The position numbers and the translations under genes were made by a program. A DNA stretch of 9,090 nt from Bordetella parapertussis. GTDB taxonomy: Bacteria > Pseudomonadota > Gammaproteobacteria > Burkholderiales > Burkholderiaceae_D. The stretch is taken from assembly GCA_945867725.1 (NCBI GenBank), contig CAMBJI010000060.1:1-9090 (forward strand), written 5' to 3'. The stretch's first letter is position 1, and the number at the start of each line of letters is the position of its first letter. Shown piece by piece: positions 1 to 9,090 of the stretch. The notes below the pieces were generated by a model. The model searched no databases. It was not told the DNA's origin and worked only from the letters and a program-made list of their open reading frames with translations.

Positions 1-10
1 TTTCTTTAAA

Positions 11-70
11 CAGAGATAAATGTAGAAATAAAAGCAGAGAAAAATATTGCGATAAAGGCAGAGATAAAAG
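11..70. repeat. Degenerate 12-bp tandem repeat, about 5 copies
   Basis: Five consecutive 12-base units start at 11, 23, 35, 47 and 59. Units 1 and 5 share the 10-mer cagagataaa exactly, and unit 3 begins cagagaaaaa. Units 2 and 4 are weaker (tagaaataaaag, ttgcgataaagg). The plus-strand consensus is roughly cagagataaaag, or CTTTTATCTCTG when read in the direction of dapC. The array begins immediately beyond the dapC stop codon, in an AT-rich spacer unlike the flanking coding DNA. I see no open frame through it that looks like a gene. It may be a small minisatellite from slippage or a stretch of the dapC-downstream transcript. Its function is unknown. Confidence 0.6.
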
Positions 71-71
71 A

Positions 72-1277
72 TCAGGTAGCCGCGAGTTTGCGCGTGAATT
101 CGACGATGCGCTGCGCTGCTTCGAGGCACTCGTCGACTTCAGCCACCAGCGCCATGCGAATGCGATTAGCGCCGGGATTAATGCCGTGCGCCTCACGCGC
201 GACATAGCTGCCCGGCAAAACCGTCACATTATATTCGGCGTACAGGCGCTTCGCGAATTCGGTATCGGTGATGGAAGTGAGCTTGTCGACCTTGGCCCAG
301 AGATAAAACCCGGCATCGGGCAGCGCGACATCCAGTACGTCGGCGAGCATCGGTGTGATCTGATTGAATTTGGCGAGGTACTTCGCGCGGTTTTCTTCAA
401 CGTGCGTTTCGTCTTTCCAAGCAGCGATCGAGGCTGACTGAATCGATGGGCTCATGGCGCTGCCATGGTAAGTGCGGTAGAGCAGAAATTTTTGCAAAAT
501 GCCCGCATCACCCGCGACGAAACCTGAACGCATGCCGGGTACATTCGAGCGCTTTGACAAACTAGAGAACGCAAGCAGGCGGTCGTATTTGCGCCCCAGT
601 TTGTGTGCAGCTTCCAGCGCACCCAATGGTCTTTGGCTGCCAAAATAAATTTCGGAATAGCATTCATCGGCCGCAATCACGAAGCCGTGTTTGTCGGAGA
701 GCGCGAACAGTTCTTTCCAATCATCCAGAGTCAGCACTGCGCCCGTGGGGTTGCCCGGCGTGCAGATGAACAGCAACTGCACGCGTGGCCAGATGTCGGC
801 GGGTACCGTGGAAAAGTCGGGCGCGAAATTGCGCGCCGGATCGGAATTAACGAAATAAGGCTCAGCGCCTGCCAAGAGCGCGGCGCCTTCGTAGATTTGG
901 TAAAACGGATTGGGGCAAACCACGACCGCTTTGGCGTACGGATCAATAACGGCCTGTGCGATGGCAAACAAAGCCTCGCGCGAACCATTGACTGGCAAGA
1001 CTTCACAGCCCGGGTCTAATCGGGGCAGCCGGTAGCGCTGCTCCAGCCAGCCGCAAATCGTGGCGCGCAAGGCATCGCTGCCTGCCGTGGTCGGGTAACT
1101 GGCCAGCCCCGACAGATTGTCGGCCAGGGCTTTTTGGATAAACGGTGGAGTTGGGTGTTTCGGTTCACCGATGCCCAGACCGATGGGCCGATAGTTCCGG
1201 TCAGGGGTCACATCGGCAAACAGGCGCCGAAGTTTTTCAAAAGGATAAGCCTGCAGTTTTTCTAGTAGCGGATTCAC
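72..1277 (-). CDS. dapC: Succinyldiaminopimelate aminotransferase (DapC), PLP-dependent
   Basis: A fold-type I PLP aminotransferase of 401 residues, expected to be cytosolic. It transfers the amino group of glutamate to N-succinyl-2-amino-6-oxopimelate in the succinylase branch of lysine and meso-diaminopimelate synthesis. Visible landmarks are the N-terminal GIGEPKHPTP (about 35-44), the cofactor-loop motif CTPGNPTGA (172-180), the PLP-phenolic aspartate in AADECY (D204), the Schiff-base lysine in SSLSKRSNVPGMRSGF (K242), and the carboxylate-binding arginine in NRIRMAL (R374). The start is a GTG at 1277-1275, chosen because MNPLLEKLQAYPFEKLRRLF matches the usual DapC N-terminus. No good Shine-Dalgarno sequence precedes it. 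The stop is TGA. It is divergent from smc. In related bacteria dapD often follows dapC, but only 71 bases of downstream sequence are present here. A generic aspartate/alanine aminotransferase is the alternative, but the GEPKHP signature favours DapC. Confidence 0.93.
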   Translation of the reverse strand: MNPLLEKLQAYPFEKLRRLFADVTPDRNYRPIGLGIGEPKHPTPPFIQKALADNLSGLASYPTTAGSDALRATICGWLEQRYRLPRLDPGCEVLPVNGSREALFAIAQAVIDPYAKAVVVCPNPFYQIYEGAALLAGAEPYFVNSDPARNFAPDFSTVPADIWPRVQLLFICTPGNPTGAVLTLDDWKELFALSDKHGFVIAADECYSEIYFGSQRPLGALEAAHKLGRKYDRLLAFSSLSKRSNVPGMRSGFVAGDAGILQKFLLYRTYHGSAMSPSIQSASIAAWKDETHVEENRAKYLAKFNQITPMLADVLDVALPDAGFYLWAKVDKLTSITDTEFAKRLYAEYNVTVLPGSYVAREAHGINPGANRIRMALVAEVDECLEAAQRIVEFTRKLAAT

Positions 1278-1339
1278 GGGTATCGGCAGGTTTTAACGCG
1301 TTTGAGGGCCGTTGATCGGCTGATTTTCGATGCCGGCCG

Positions 1340-1368
1340 ATTATACCTGCGCGCACCTCGCATCGTAA
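1340..1368 (-). promoter_or_regulatory. Candidate sigma70 promoter for dapC
   Basis: On the minus strand a perfect TATAAT (1345 down to 1340) lies 17 bases from TTACGA (1368 down to 1363), which matches 3 of 6 bases of the -35 consensus. Transcription would start near 1333, giving a leader of about 56 nt before the dapC GTG. The perfect -10 and ideal spacing in the divergent intergenic region make this the best dapC promoter candidate. Confidence 0.55.
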
Positions 1369-1416
1369 TTGCTATCCGTTTTACCCCACAATCCAGCCGG
1401 TTGGTCGCCTCCCGGA

Positions 1417-1425
1417 TGATATGAT
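1417..1425 (+). promoter_or_regulatory. Candidate extended -10 promoter for smc
   Basis: TGATATGAT fits the extended -10 pattern TGnTATnnT. No convincing -35 hexamer sits 16-18 bases upstream; TTGGTC at 1401-1406 is only 13 bases away. Extended -10 promoters can work without a good -35. The predicted start near 1432 would give a leader of about 67 nt that contains the hairpin at 1445-1477. Confidence 0.4.
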
Positions 1426-1444
1426 GGCGCGATTCTTTGAAACC

Positions 1445-1477
1445 GCCGGACGGCAGCTCGTCCGGTTTATCGTTTTT
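1445..1477 (+). terminator. Terminator-like hairpin in the smc leader
   Basis: A 7-bp GC-rich stem CCGGACG (1446-1452) pairs with CGTCCGG (1459-1465) around a 6-base loop, with a G-T wobble extending it (1445/1466). It is followed by TTTATC and a T5 run (1466-1477). On the opposite strand no T-rich tail follows the stem, so the terminator polarity is toward smc. No plus-strand gene lies upstream for it to terminate within the window. It ends 21 bases before the smc GTG, so it may be an attenuator or mRNA-stability element rather than a simple terminator. Confidence 0.5.
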
Positions 1478-1498
1478 ACCGACTGAAAAATTCATAAC

Positions 1499-4400
1499 GT
1501 GCGGTTAACTTCTTTAAAACTTTCAGGATTTAAATCCTTCGTCGACCCCACCAATTTTCAGGTACCCGGCCAGCTGGTCGGCGTTGTGGGCCCCAACGGT
1601 TGTGGCAAATCCAACATCATTGATGCGGTGCGCTGGGTACTAGGCGAGTCCAAGGCCTCGGAATTGCGCGGCGAATCGATGCAGGACGTCATCTTCAACG
1701 GCACCACCAGCCGCAAGCCAGCAGGCCGCGCCTCGGTAGAGCTTTTGTTTGACAACAGTCTGGGCAAGGCGGCAGGCCAGTGGAGCAGCTTTGCTGAAAT
1801 CTCCGTCAAGCGCACCCTGACCCGCGACGGCACATCGACTTATTACATTAACAACCAAGCGGTACGGCGCCGTGATGTACAGGATATTTTCCTCGGTACC
1901 GGACTAGGCCCGCGCGCCTACGCGATCATCGGGCAGGGCATGATCTCGCGCATCATCGAAGCCCGTCCGGAAGATCTGCGTATTTTTCTGGAAGAAGCCG
2001 CAGGTGTATCTAAATATAAAGAACGTCGGCGCGAAACTGAAAACCGCCTGCAAGACACGCGCGAGAATCTGGTGCGCGTTGAAGATATTCTTCGTGAGCT
2101 CAATGCCAATCTGGAAAAACTTCAGTCACAGGCCGAAGTGGCCAAGAAGTTCCATGATCTGCAGTCGGATCAAGTAGAAAAACAAAAATTGCTCTGGCTG
2201 TTGCGCAAGAACGAAGCCAAGGCCGAGCAGGAAAAATTCGCCCGCGACATCGATAAGGCGCAAACTGATCTCGAAGAGCAGACGTCCCGATTGCGTCATA
2301 TCGAGACCGAGCTCGAGCACATGCGTCAAGCCCACTATGCGGCGGGTGATCGCATGCACCAGGCTCAGGGAGCGCTGTATCAGACCAACTCCGAGATCGG
2401 TAGCTTGGAAGCGCAGATCAAGTTCGTGATTGAGTCGCGCTCGCGTCTTCAGACCCAACTCAACTCGCTCTCGGCGCAACGTGATCAGTGGCAGCGTCAA
2501 AGTTCGCAATTTCAGGACGAGCTGGCGCAGGCCGACACTGACTTGGAGATGCACGGCGAGCGCGTGGCGATAGCCCAGCAAGCGGTTCAGGAAAAACAAG
2601 GCGCTCTGCCGGCCATTGAAGAAAGCTGGCGGGCTGCGCAGTTGGCGAGTACCGAATCACGTTCGCGCATCATGCAGGTGCAGCGGCGTATTGAGCTCGA
2701 ATCTGCGCATCAGCGCAATGCATCCAACATTCTTGGCAGTCTCGCCCAGCGTCGTGAGCGACTGATGCAAGAAAAAAATATGCTGGCGCCACCGGATACG
2801 GCGCAGTTGTCGGCACTCAAATCTCAGTCCGACGAAAAAGAAGCGGAATTAAACACGGCGCGAGAAGCGCTGAAAACTGCACGCGAGCGGCAACCCCAAC
2901 TCGAGCAGGAGCGTCGTAACGCGCAGGAAACCGTTAACACTGAAAATTCAAGTCATGCACAGCTGGAAGCAAGACTGAATACGCTCCGACAGCTGCAGGA
3001 AAATGTACAAACCGAGGGCAAGGTTGCACCTTGGCTTGCGAAGCATGAGCTGGGTAAATTGCCTCGTTTGTGGCAAAAGTTGTCCATCGAATCCGGTTGG
3101 GAAAATGCATTGGAGTCGGTGCTGCGCGAGCGCACGGGTGCACTCGAGGTATCGAATCTGGACTGGGCCAAAGCTTTTTTCAGCGATGCACCACCGGCCA
3201 AGCTGTCTTTGTTCTCTCTTTCTGGCACGGCCACGACAGAGGATGCAGCGCCCGCCGGACTCAAGCCGCTCTTGTCGCTGTTGCAGATCAACGATCCCGG
3301 TCTGCGCGCGTTGATGCAGGATTGGTTGCACCATGTGTACGTCGCCGACGATGCAGCAACGGCGTTGGCCGAGCGTGCGAAGCTGCCAACGGGTGCATGC
3401 CTGGTGACGCGTCAAGGCCATCTCATTAGCCGTCTTGCAGTGCGTTTTTATGCAGCTGATTCCGAACAGGATGGCATGCTGGCGCGTCAGCAGGAAATCG
3501 ATAATCTTGTACGTCAGGTCCGTGCGCAACAAATGCTTGCTGATGAAGCACGTCAGCGTTCTGTTCAGGCCGATGCCGCGCTCACTCAGGGCACGGCTCG
3601 TCTGGAAACACTCACACGACAAGTTGACGACGTAACTCAGGCGTTGCACAGCTTGCAAATCGATTTGTTGCGTCAAAGCGAAGTGCAGGAACGCTTTAGT
3701 CAGCGCAGCACTCAGATCGCCAGCGATATGGCGGAAATCGATGCACAGGAAGCCGAGCAACAGCACATCAAGGTTGAAGCCGAAAACGCACTCGAGACGC
3801 TGGATGTCGAGCTCGGTCAGGTGCAAGAAACTCATGAAGATGGTCAGACCGTCTATCTCGAGCGTGAGCAGGTGTTGAATCTGGCGCGTGAAGCTTTGCG
3901 CGAGTTTGAGCTCGCTGCGCAACAAGCTGAATTCGCACAGCGCTCGCATGAAAATCGTATCGAAGAACTCAAACGTAATATTTCGACCGCACTCGAACAG
4001 TCCGCGCAATTATTTTCGAGCATGGAGCAAGGCAATCTCGAGTTGGAGTCGCTTGATGACCAGACCGCGCAGGCAGGTCTGCAATCCTTGCTTGAGCGCC
4101 GCAGCGAACAGGAAGTGGTGCTGGCTAATGCGCGCCATGAACTGGATCAGCTCACGCAGCGCATGCGTGGTCAGGACGAAGCCAAACTGGCTGCTGACCG
4201 TGCGCTGCAGCCGATGCGCGATCGCATCGTTGAGTTGCAACTGAAAGAACAGGCCGCGCGATTGAATCAGGAACAATACGCGCAGCAACTCATCGAAGCC
4301 GAAGCGGATGAAGCGGCGCTGTCAGAGAAACTCACTGACGATATGCGCGCCTCATATCTGCAAGGCGAGGTGACGCGCCTGAATAACGTGATTGCTTCTT

Positions 4401-5026
4401 TGGGTCCTGTGAATCTGGCCGCGCTGGATGAGCTTGCTCAGGCCAGTGAACGTAAGAATTTCCTTGATGCACAAACCGCTGACCTCACTGAAGCGATCAC
4501 GACGCTCGAAGATGCGATCCATAAGATTGATATCGAAACCCGCGATCTGCTGCAAGATACCTTTGACAAGGTCAACTACCACTTTGGTCAATTGTTCCCC
4601 GAGCTGTTCGGTGGCGGTAATGCCAAGTTGGTGATGACGGGTGAGGAAATTCTGGATTCAGGCGTGCAGGTGATGGCGCAACCACCGGGCAAGAAGAATG
4701 CAACCATTCATCTGCTATCGGGCGGTGAGAAAGCTCTGACGGCGACGGCACTGGTCTTTTCTATCTTCCAGCTGAACCCCGCACCGTTCTGCCTTCTCGA
4801 TGAGGTGGATGCGCCGCTGGACGACTCGAACACCGAGCGCTTCTGCACCATGGTCAAGCGTATGGCCACTCAGACGCAGTTCTTGTTTATCTCGCATAAC
4901 AAGATCGCGATGGAAATGGCGCAGCAGTTGATCGGGGTAACGATGCAAGAGCAGGGCGTATCCCGGATTGTGGCGGTCGATATGGAGACGGCCGCCAGCC
5001 TGAGCACCGAGGCTGAAGCTGCCTGA
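1499..5026 (+). CDS. smc: Chromosome segregation protein SMC (condensin ATPase)
   Basis: A full-length bacterial SMC of 1175 residues, the usual size. It dimerises at its hinge and works with ScpA/ScpB to extrude DNA loops and help segregate origins on the nucleoid. The order is: N-terminal ABC half with Walker A GPNGCGKSN (31-39) and Q-loop glutamine 146 in IIGQGMIS; a long coiled coil (about 170-500) rich in E, Q, R and L; a globular hinge (about 505-655); a second coiled coil (about 660-1010); and a C-terminal ABC half. The C-terminal half has the signature SGGEK (1074-1078), Walker B LLDE with D1101 and catalytic E1102, D-loop APLDD, and H-loop H1133 in ISHNK. All ATPase motifs are intact. 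The start is GTG at 1499-1501, giving MRLTSLKLSGFKSFVDP, the expected SMC N-terminus. No clear Shine-Dalgarno sequence is seen. scpA and scpB are not in the window. Confidence 0.97.
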   Translation: MRLTSLKLSGFKSFVDPTNFQVPGQLVGVVGPNGCGKSNIIDAVRWVLGESKASELRGESMQDVIFNGTTSRKPAGRASVELLFDNSLGKAAGQWSSFAEISVKRTLTRDGTSTYYINNQAVRRRDVQDIFLGTGLGPRAYAIIGQGMISRIIEARPEDLRIFLEEAAGVSKYKERRRETENRLQDTRENLVRVEDILRELNANLEKLQSQAEVAKKFHDLQSDQVEKQKLLWLLRKNEAKAEQEKFARDIDKAQTDLEEQTSRLRHIETELEHMRQAHYAAGDRMHQAQGALYQTNSEIGSLEAQIKFVIESRSRLQTQLNSLSAQRDQWQRQSSQFQDELAQADTDLEMHGERVAIAQQAVQEKQGALPAIEESWRAAQLASTESRSRIMQVQRRIELESAHQRNASNILGSLAQRRERLMQEKNMLAPPDTAQLSALKSQSDEKEAELNTAREALKTARERQPQLEQERRNAQETVNTENSSHAQLEARLNTLRQLQENVQTEGKVAPWLAKHELGKLPRLWQKLSIESGWENALESVLRERTGALEVSNLDWAKAFFSDAPPAKLSLFSLSGTATTEDAAPAGLKPLLSLLQINDPGLRALMQDWLHHVYVADDAATALAERAKLPTGACLVTRQGHLISRLAVRFYAADSEQDGMLARQQEIDNLVRQVRAQQMLADEARQRSVQADAALTQGTARLETLTRQVDDVTQALHSLQIDLLRQSEVQERFSQRSTQIASDMAEIDAQEAEQQHIKVEAENALETLDVELGQVQETHEDGQTVYLEREQVLNLAREALREFELAAQQAEFAQRSHENRIEELKRNISTALEQSAQLFSSMEQGNLELESLDDQTAQAGLQSLLERRSEQEVVLANARHELDQLTQRMRGQDEAKLAADRALQPMRDRIVELQLKEQAARLNQEQYAQQLIEAEADEAALSEKLTDDMRASYLQGEVTRLNNVIASLGPVNLAALDELAQASERKNFLDAQTADLTEAITTLEDAIHKIDIETRDLLQDTFDKVNYHFGQLFPELFGGGNAKLVMTGEEILDSGVQVMAQPPGKKNATIHLLSGGEKALTATALVFSIFQLNPAPFCLLDEVDAPLDDSNTERFCTMVKRMATQTQFLFISHNKIAMEMAQQLIGVTMQEQGVSRIVAVDMETAASLSTEAEAA

Positions 5027-5056
5027 CAGCGTTGGGCTGACGGTTTGGATTGATTG

Positions 5057-5075
5057 AAGCGCTGCGGACGCGCTT
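5057..5075. terminator. Possible bidirectional terminator hairpin after smc
   Basis: AAGCGC (5057-5062) pairs with GCGCTT (5070-5075) around a 7-base loop. It lies 30 bases past the smc stop and 22 bases past the end of the convergent small gene at 5098. On the plus strand it is followed by TGTTAT; on the minus strand by CAATCAAT after the final TT. Neither tail is a strong T-run, so efficiency is uncertain, but the position between convergent genes fits a shared terminator. Confidence 0.4.
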
Positions 5076-5097
5076 TGTTATAAGGCGTGACAGGCGA

Positions 5098-5313
5098 CTA
5101 GTACCAGTGCTGAGCCGAACGCGCCATGGCGGCACGTTTTTGATAGTAGGCTTCGTTTTCTTCGGCTTCGCGGGCGCGGGTGTTTTCGACCGCAGCGCAA
5201 ATGAGGTAGTGTTCTTCGGCGCGTCGGTACCACCAGAGTCGCAGCCGTCGAAGCATGGGTTTCAGAGAGAGCATGGTAAGTGCCTGCAGCTTGATTTCCG
5301 AGGTTTCAGCCAT
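5098..5313 (-). CDS. Small hypothetical protein, Arg/aromatic-rich, 71 aa
   Basis: I do not recognise a named family. The start is ATG at 5313-5311, because AAGGA lies 6 bases upstream of it; an in-frame TTG two codons earlier is a less likely start. The stop is TAG. The 71-residue product has no obvious signal peptide or membrane segment. It contains a basic-aromatic stretch LRRLRLWWYRRAEEHY (about 21-36), then a charged, alanine- and glutamate-rich segment predicted by eye to be helical (about 37-68), ending HWY. Composition and a good ribosome-binding site suggest a real gene rather than an antisense shadow, and no competing gene overlaps it. It is antisense to the smc-zipA direction and convergent with smc. 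The basic-aromatic face could bind nucleic acid, membrane or a partner protein, but that is inference. I have a vague impression of similar small proteins in Burkholderiales but cannot confirm it here. Confidence 0.65.
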   Translation of the reverse strand: MAETSEIKLQALTMLSLKPMLRRLRLWWYRRAEEHYLICAAVENTRAREAEENEAYYQKRAAMARSAQHWY

Positions 5314-5388
5314 GGACAATCCTTTCTTGCGGGTTTGCTTGATTTGTTATCTTAATGATAAAACCATGGCAGGAATTGATTATGATCA

Positions 5389-5416
5389 ACAGTACGGGCA
5401 GGCAAGCTTGCGTCAA
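5389..5416 (-). promoter_or_regulatory. Weak candidate promoter for the small minus-strand gene
   Basis: On the minus strand TTGACG (5416 down to 5411, 5 of 6 to the -35 consensus) lies 16 bases from TACTGT (5394 down to 5389), a poor -10 matching 3 of 6. The predicted start would be near 5382, about 69 bases before the ATG. It is the best pair I find upstream of this gene, but the -10 is weak. Confidence 0.25.
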
Positions 5417-5430
5417 TAAGTGCGCAAGTT
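5405..5430. other. Inverted repeat in the zipA upstream region
   Basis: AGCTTGCG (5405-5412) pairs with CGCAAGTT (5423-5430) over 8 positions including one G-T wobble, with a 10-base spacer. The left arm also overlaps the 10-bp palindrome GCAAGCTTGC (5402-5411), and the TTGACG of the candidate minus-strand promoter lies inside the dyad. It lies about 100 bases upstream of zipA, between the divergently oriented small gene and zipA, so it could be an operator or a leader hairpin. No T-run follows it, so a terminator is unlikely. Confidence 0.35.
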
Positions 5431-5485
5431 CGCTTAAAATGTTTCCTTAATGAATATTTTCCAGATGAGTCTGTGTCCATTCCCG

Positions 5486-5506
5486 GGCCTGAGGCCTAAG
5501 GCCTGC
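5486..5506 (+). repeat. Three 7-base direct repeats in the zipA leader
   Basis: GGCCTGA, GGCCTAA and GGCCTGC occur back to back at 5486, 5493 and 5500. The shared core AGGCCT is itself palindromic, so neighbouring copies can pair with each other. The run ends 22 bases before the zipA ATG. Confidence 0.5.
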
Positions 5507-5520
5507 GAGCCCTGCAGGAG
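5502..5520 (+). promoter_or_regulatory. zipA ribosome binding site with a possible masking stem
   Basis: AGGAG at 5516-5520 sits 8 bases before the ATG at 5529 and fixes the zipA start. CCTGC (5502-5506) can pair with GCAGG (5514-5518) across a 7-base loop, covering part of the AGGAG. The Shine-Dalgarno sequence is seen directly; the masking stem and any control of translation are inference. Confidence 0.6.
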
Positions 5521-5528
5521 TCCCGTCT

Positions 5529-9090
<3,562 letters not shown>

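Noticed and set aside
603..1019. 138-codon plus-strand open frame inside dapC
   Set aside because: It is fully antisense to an intact, motif-complete dapC and has no credible ribosome-binding site.
1446..1465. Neisseria-type uptake sequence or tRNA-like hairpin before smc
   Set aside because: The stem does not match GCCGTCTGAA-type uptake sequences, and the region lacks any tRNA cloverleaf.
1274..1495. 73-codon minus-strand frame between smc and dapC, ending on the dapC start
   Set aside because: It has no Shine-Dalgarno sequence, runs through the hairpin and the dapC promoter, and its product is not protein-like. It would have to be transcribed from within smc.
2948..4009. 353-codon minus-strand open frame inside smc
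   Set aside because: It lies wholly within an intact smc. Its product is rich in Cys, Gln, Leu and Arg with no recognisable domain, as expected from the complement of coiled-coil codons.

Overview
The window is a housekeeping stretch of chromosome from a betaproteobacterium, most likely Burkholderiales and possibly near Oxalobacteraceae. I base this on gene order (dapC, then smc-zipA-ligA, then galU) and on the protein sequences. An Smc/ScpAB-type condensin next to a ZipA-type division protein is usual in Betaproteobacteria, whereas most Gammaproteobacteria of the E. coli type use MukB. The family placement is from memory of gene order, not from a search. No rRNA, tRNA, CRISPR array, insertion sequence or phage gene is visible.

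Layout. Bases 1-71 are an AT-rich spacer beyond the end of dapC, built largely of a degenerate 12-bp tandem repeat. dapC (minus strand, 72-1277) encodes a lysine/peptidoglycan-pathway aminotransferase. It is divergent from smc (plus, 1499-5026) across a 221-bp control region. That region holds a TATAAT-type promoter for dapC, a TGnTATGAT extended -10 for smc, and a strong hairpin followed by T-rich sequence in the presumed smc leader. Between smc and zipA lie 502 bases. They contain a probable terminator hairpin, a 71-codon gene of unknown function on the minus strand (5098-5313), and a leader region for zipA with dyads and short repeats. zipA (5529-6665), ligA (6665-8728) and galU (8725-9090, cut by the window end) follow on the plus strand with 1-nt and 4-nt overlaps, so they are probably co-transcribed and translationally coupled.

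How the genes fit together. Smc compacts and segregates the chromosome. ZipA anchors the FtsZ ring to the inner membrane. LigA seals nicks in replication and repair. GalU makes UDP-glucose for envelope polysaccharides, and DapC feeds meso-diaminopimelate and lysine synthesis. The block therefore links chromosome maintenance, division and envelope precursor supply.

I see no clearly undescribed system such as a defence island or mobile element. The points most worth a second look are the apparent tandem pair of ZipA-C-like domains in the ZipA protein, the small antisense gene between smc and zipA, the terminator-like hairpin in the smc leader, the one-residue insertion in the LigA zinc finger, and the short in-frame and intergenic tandem repeats.
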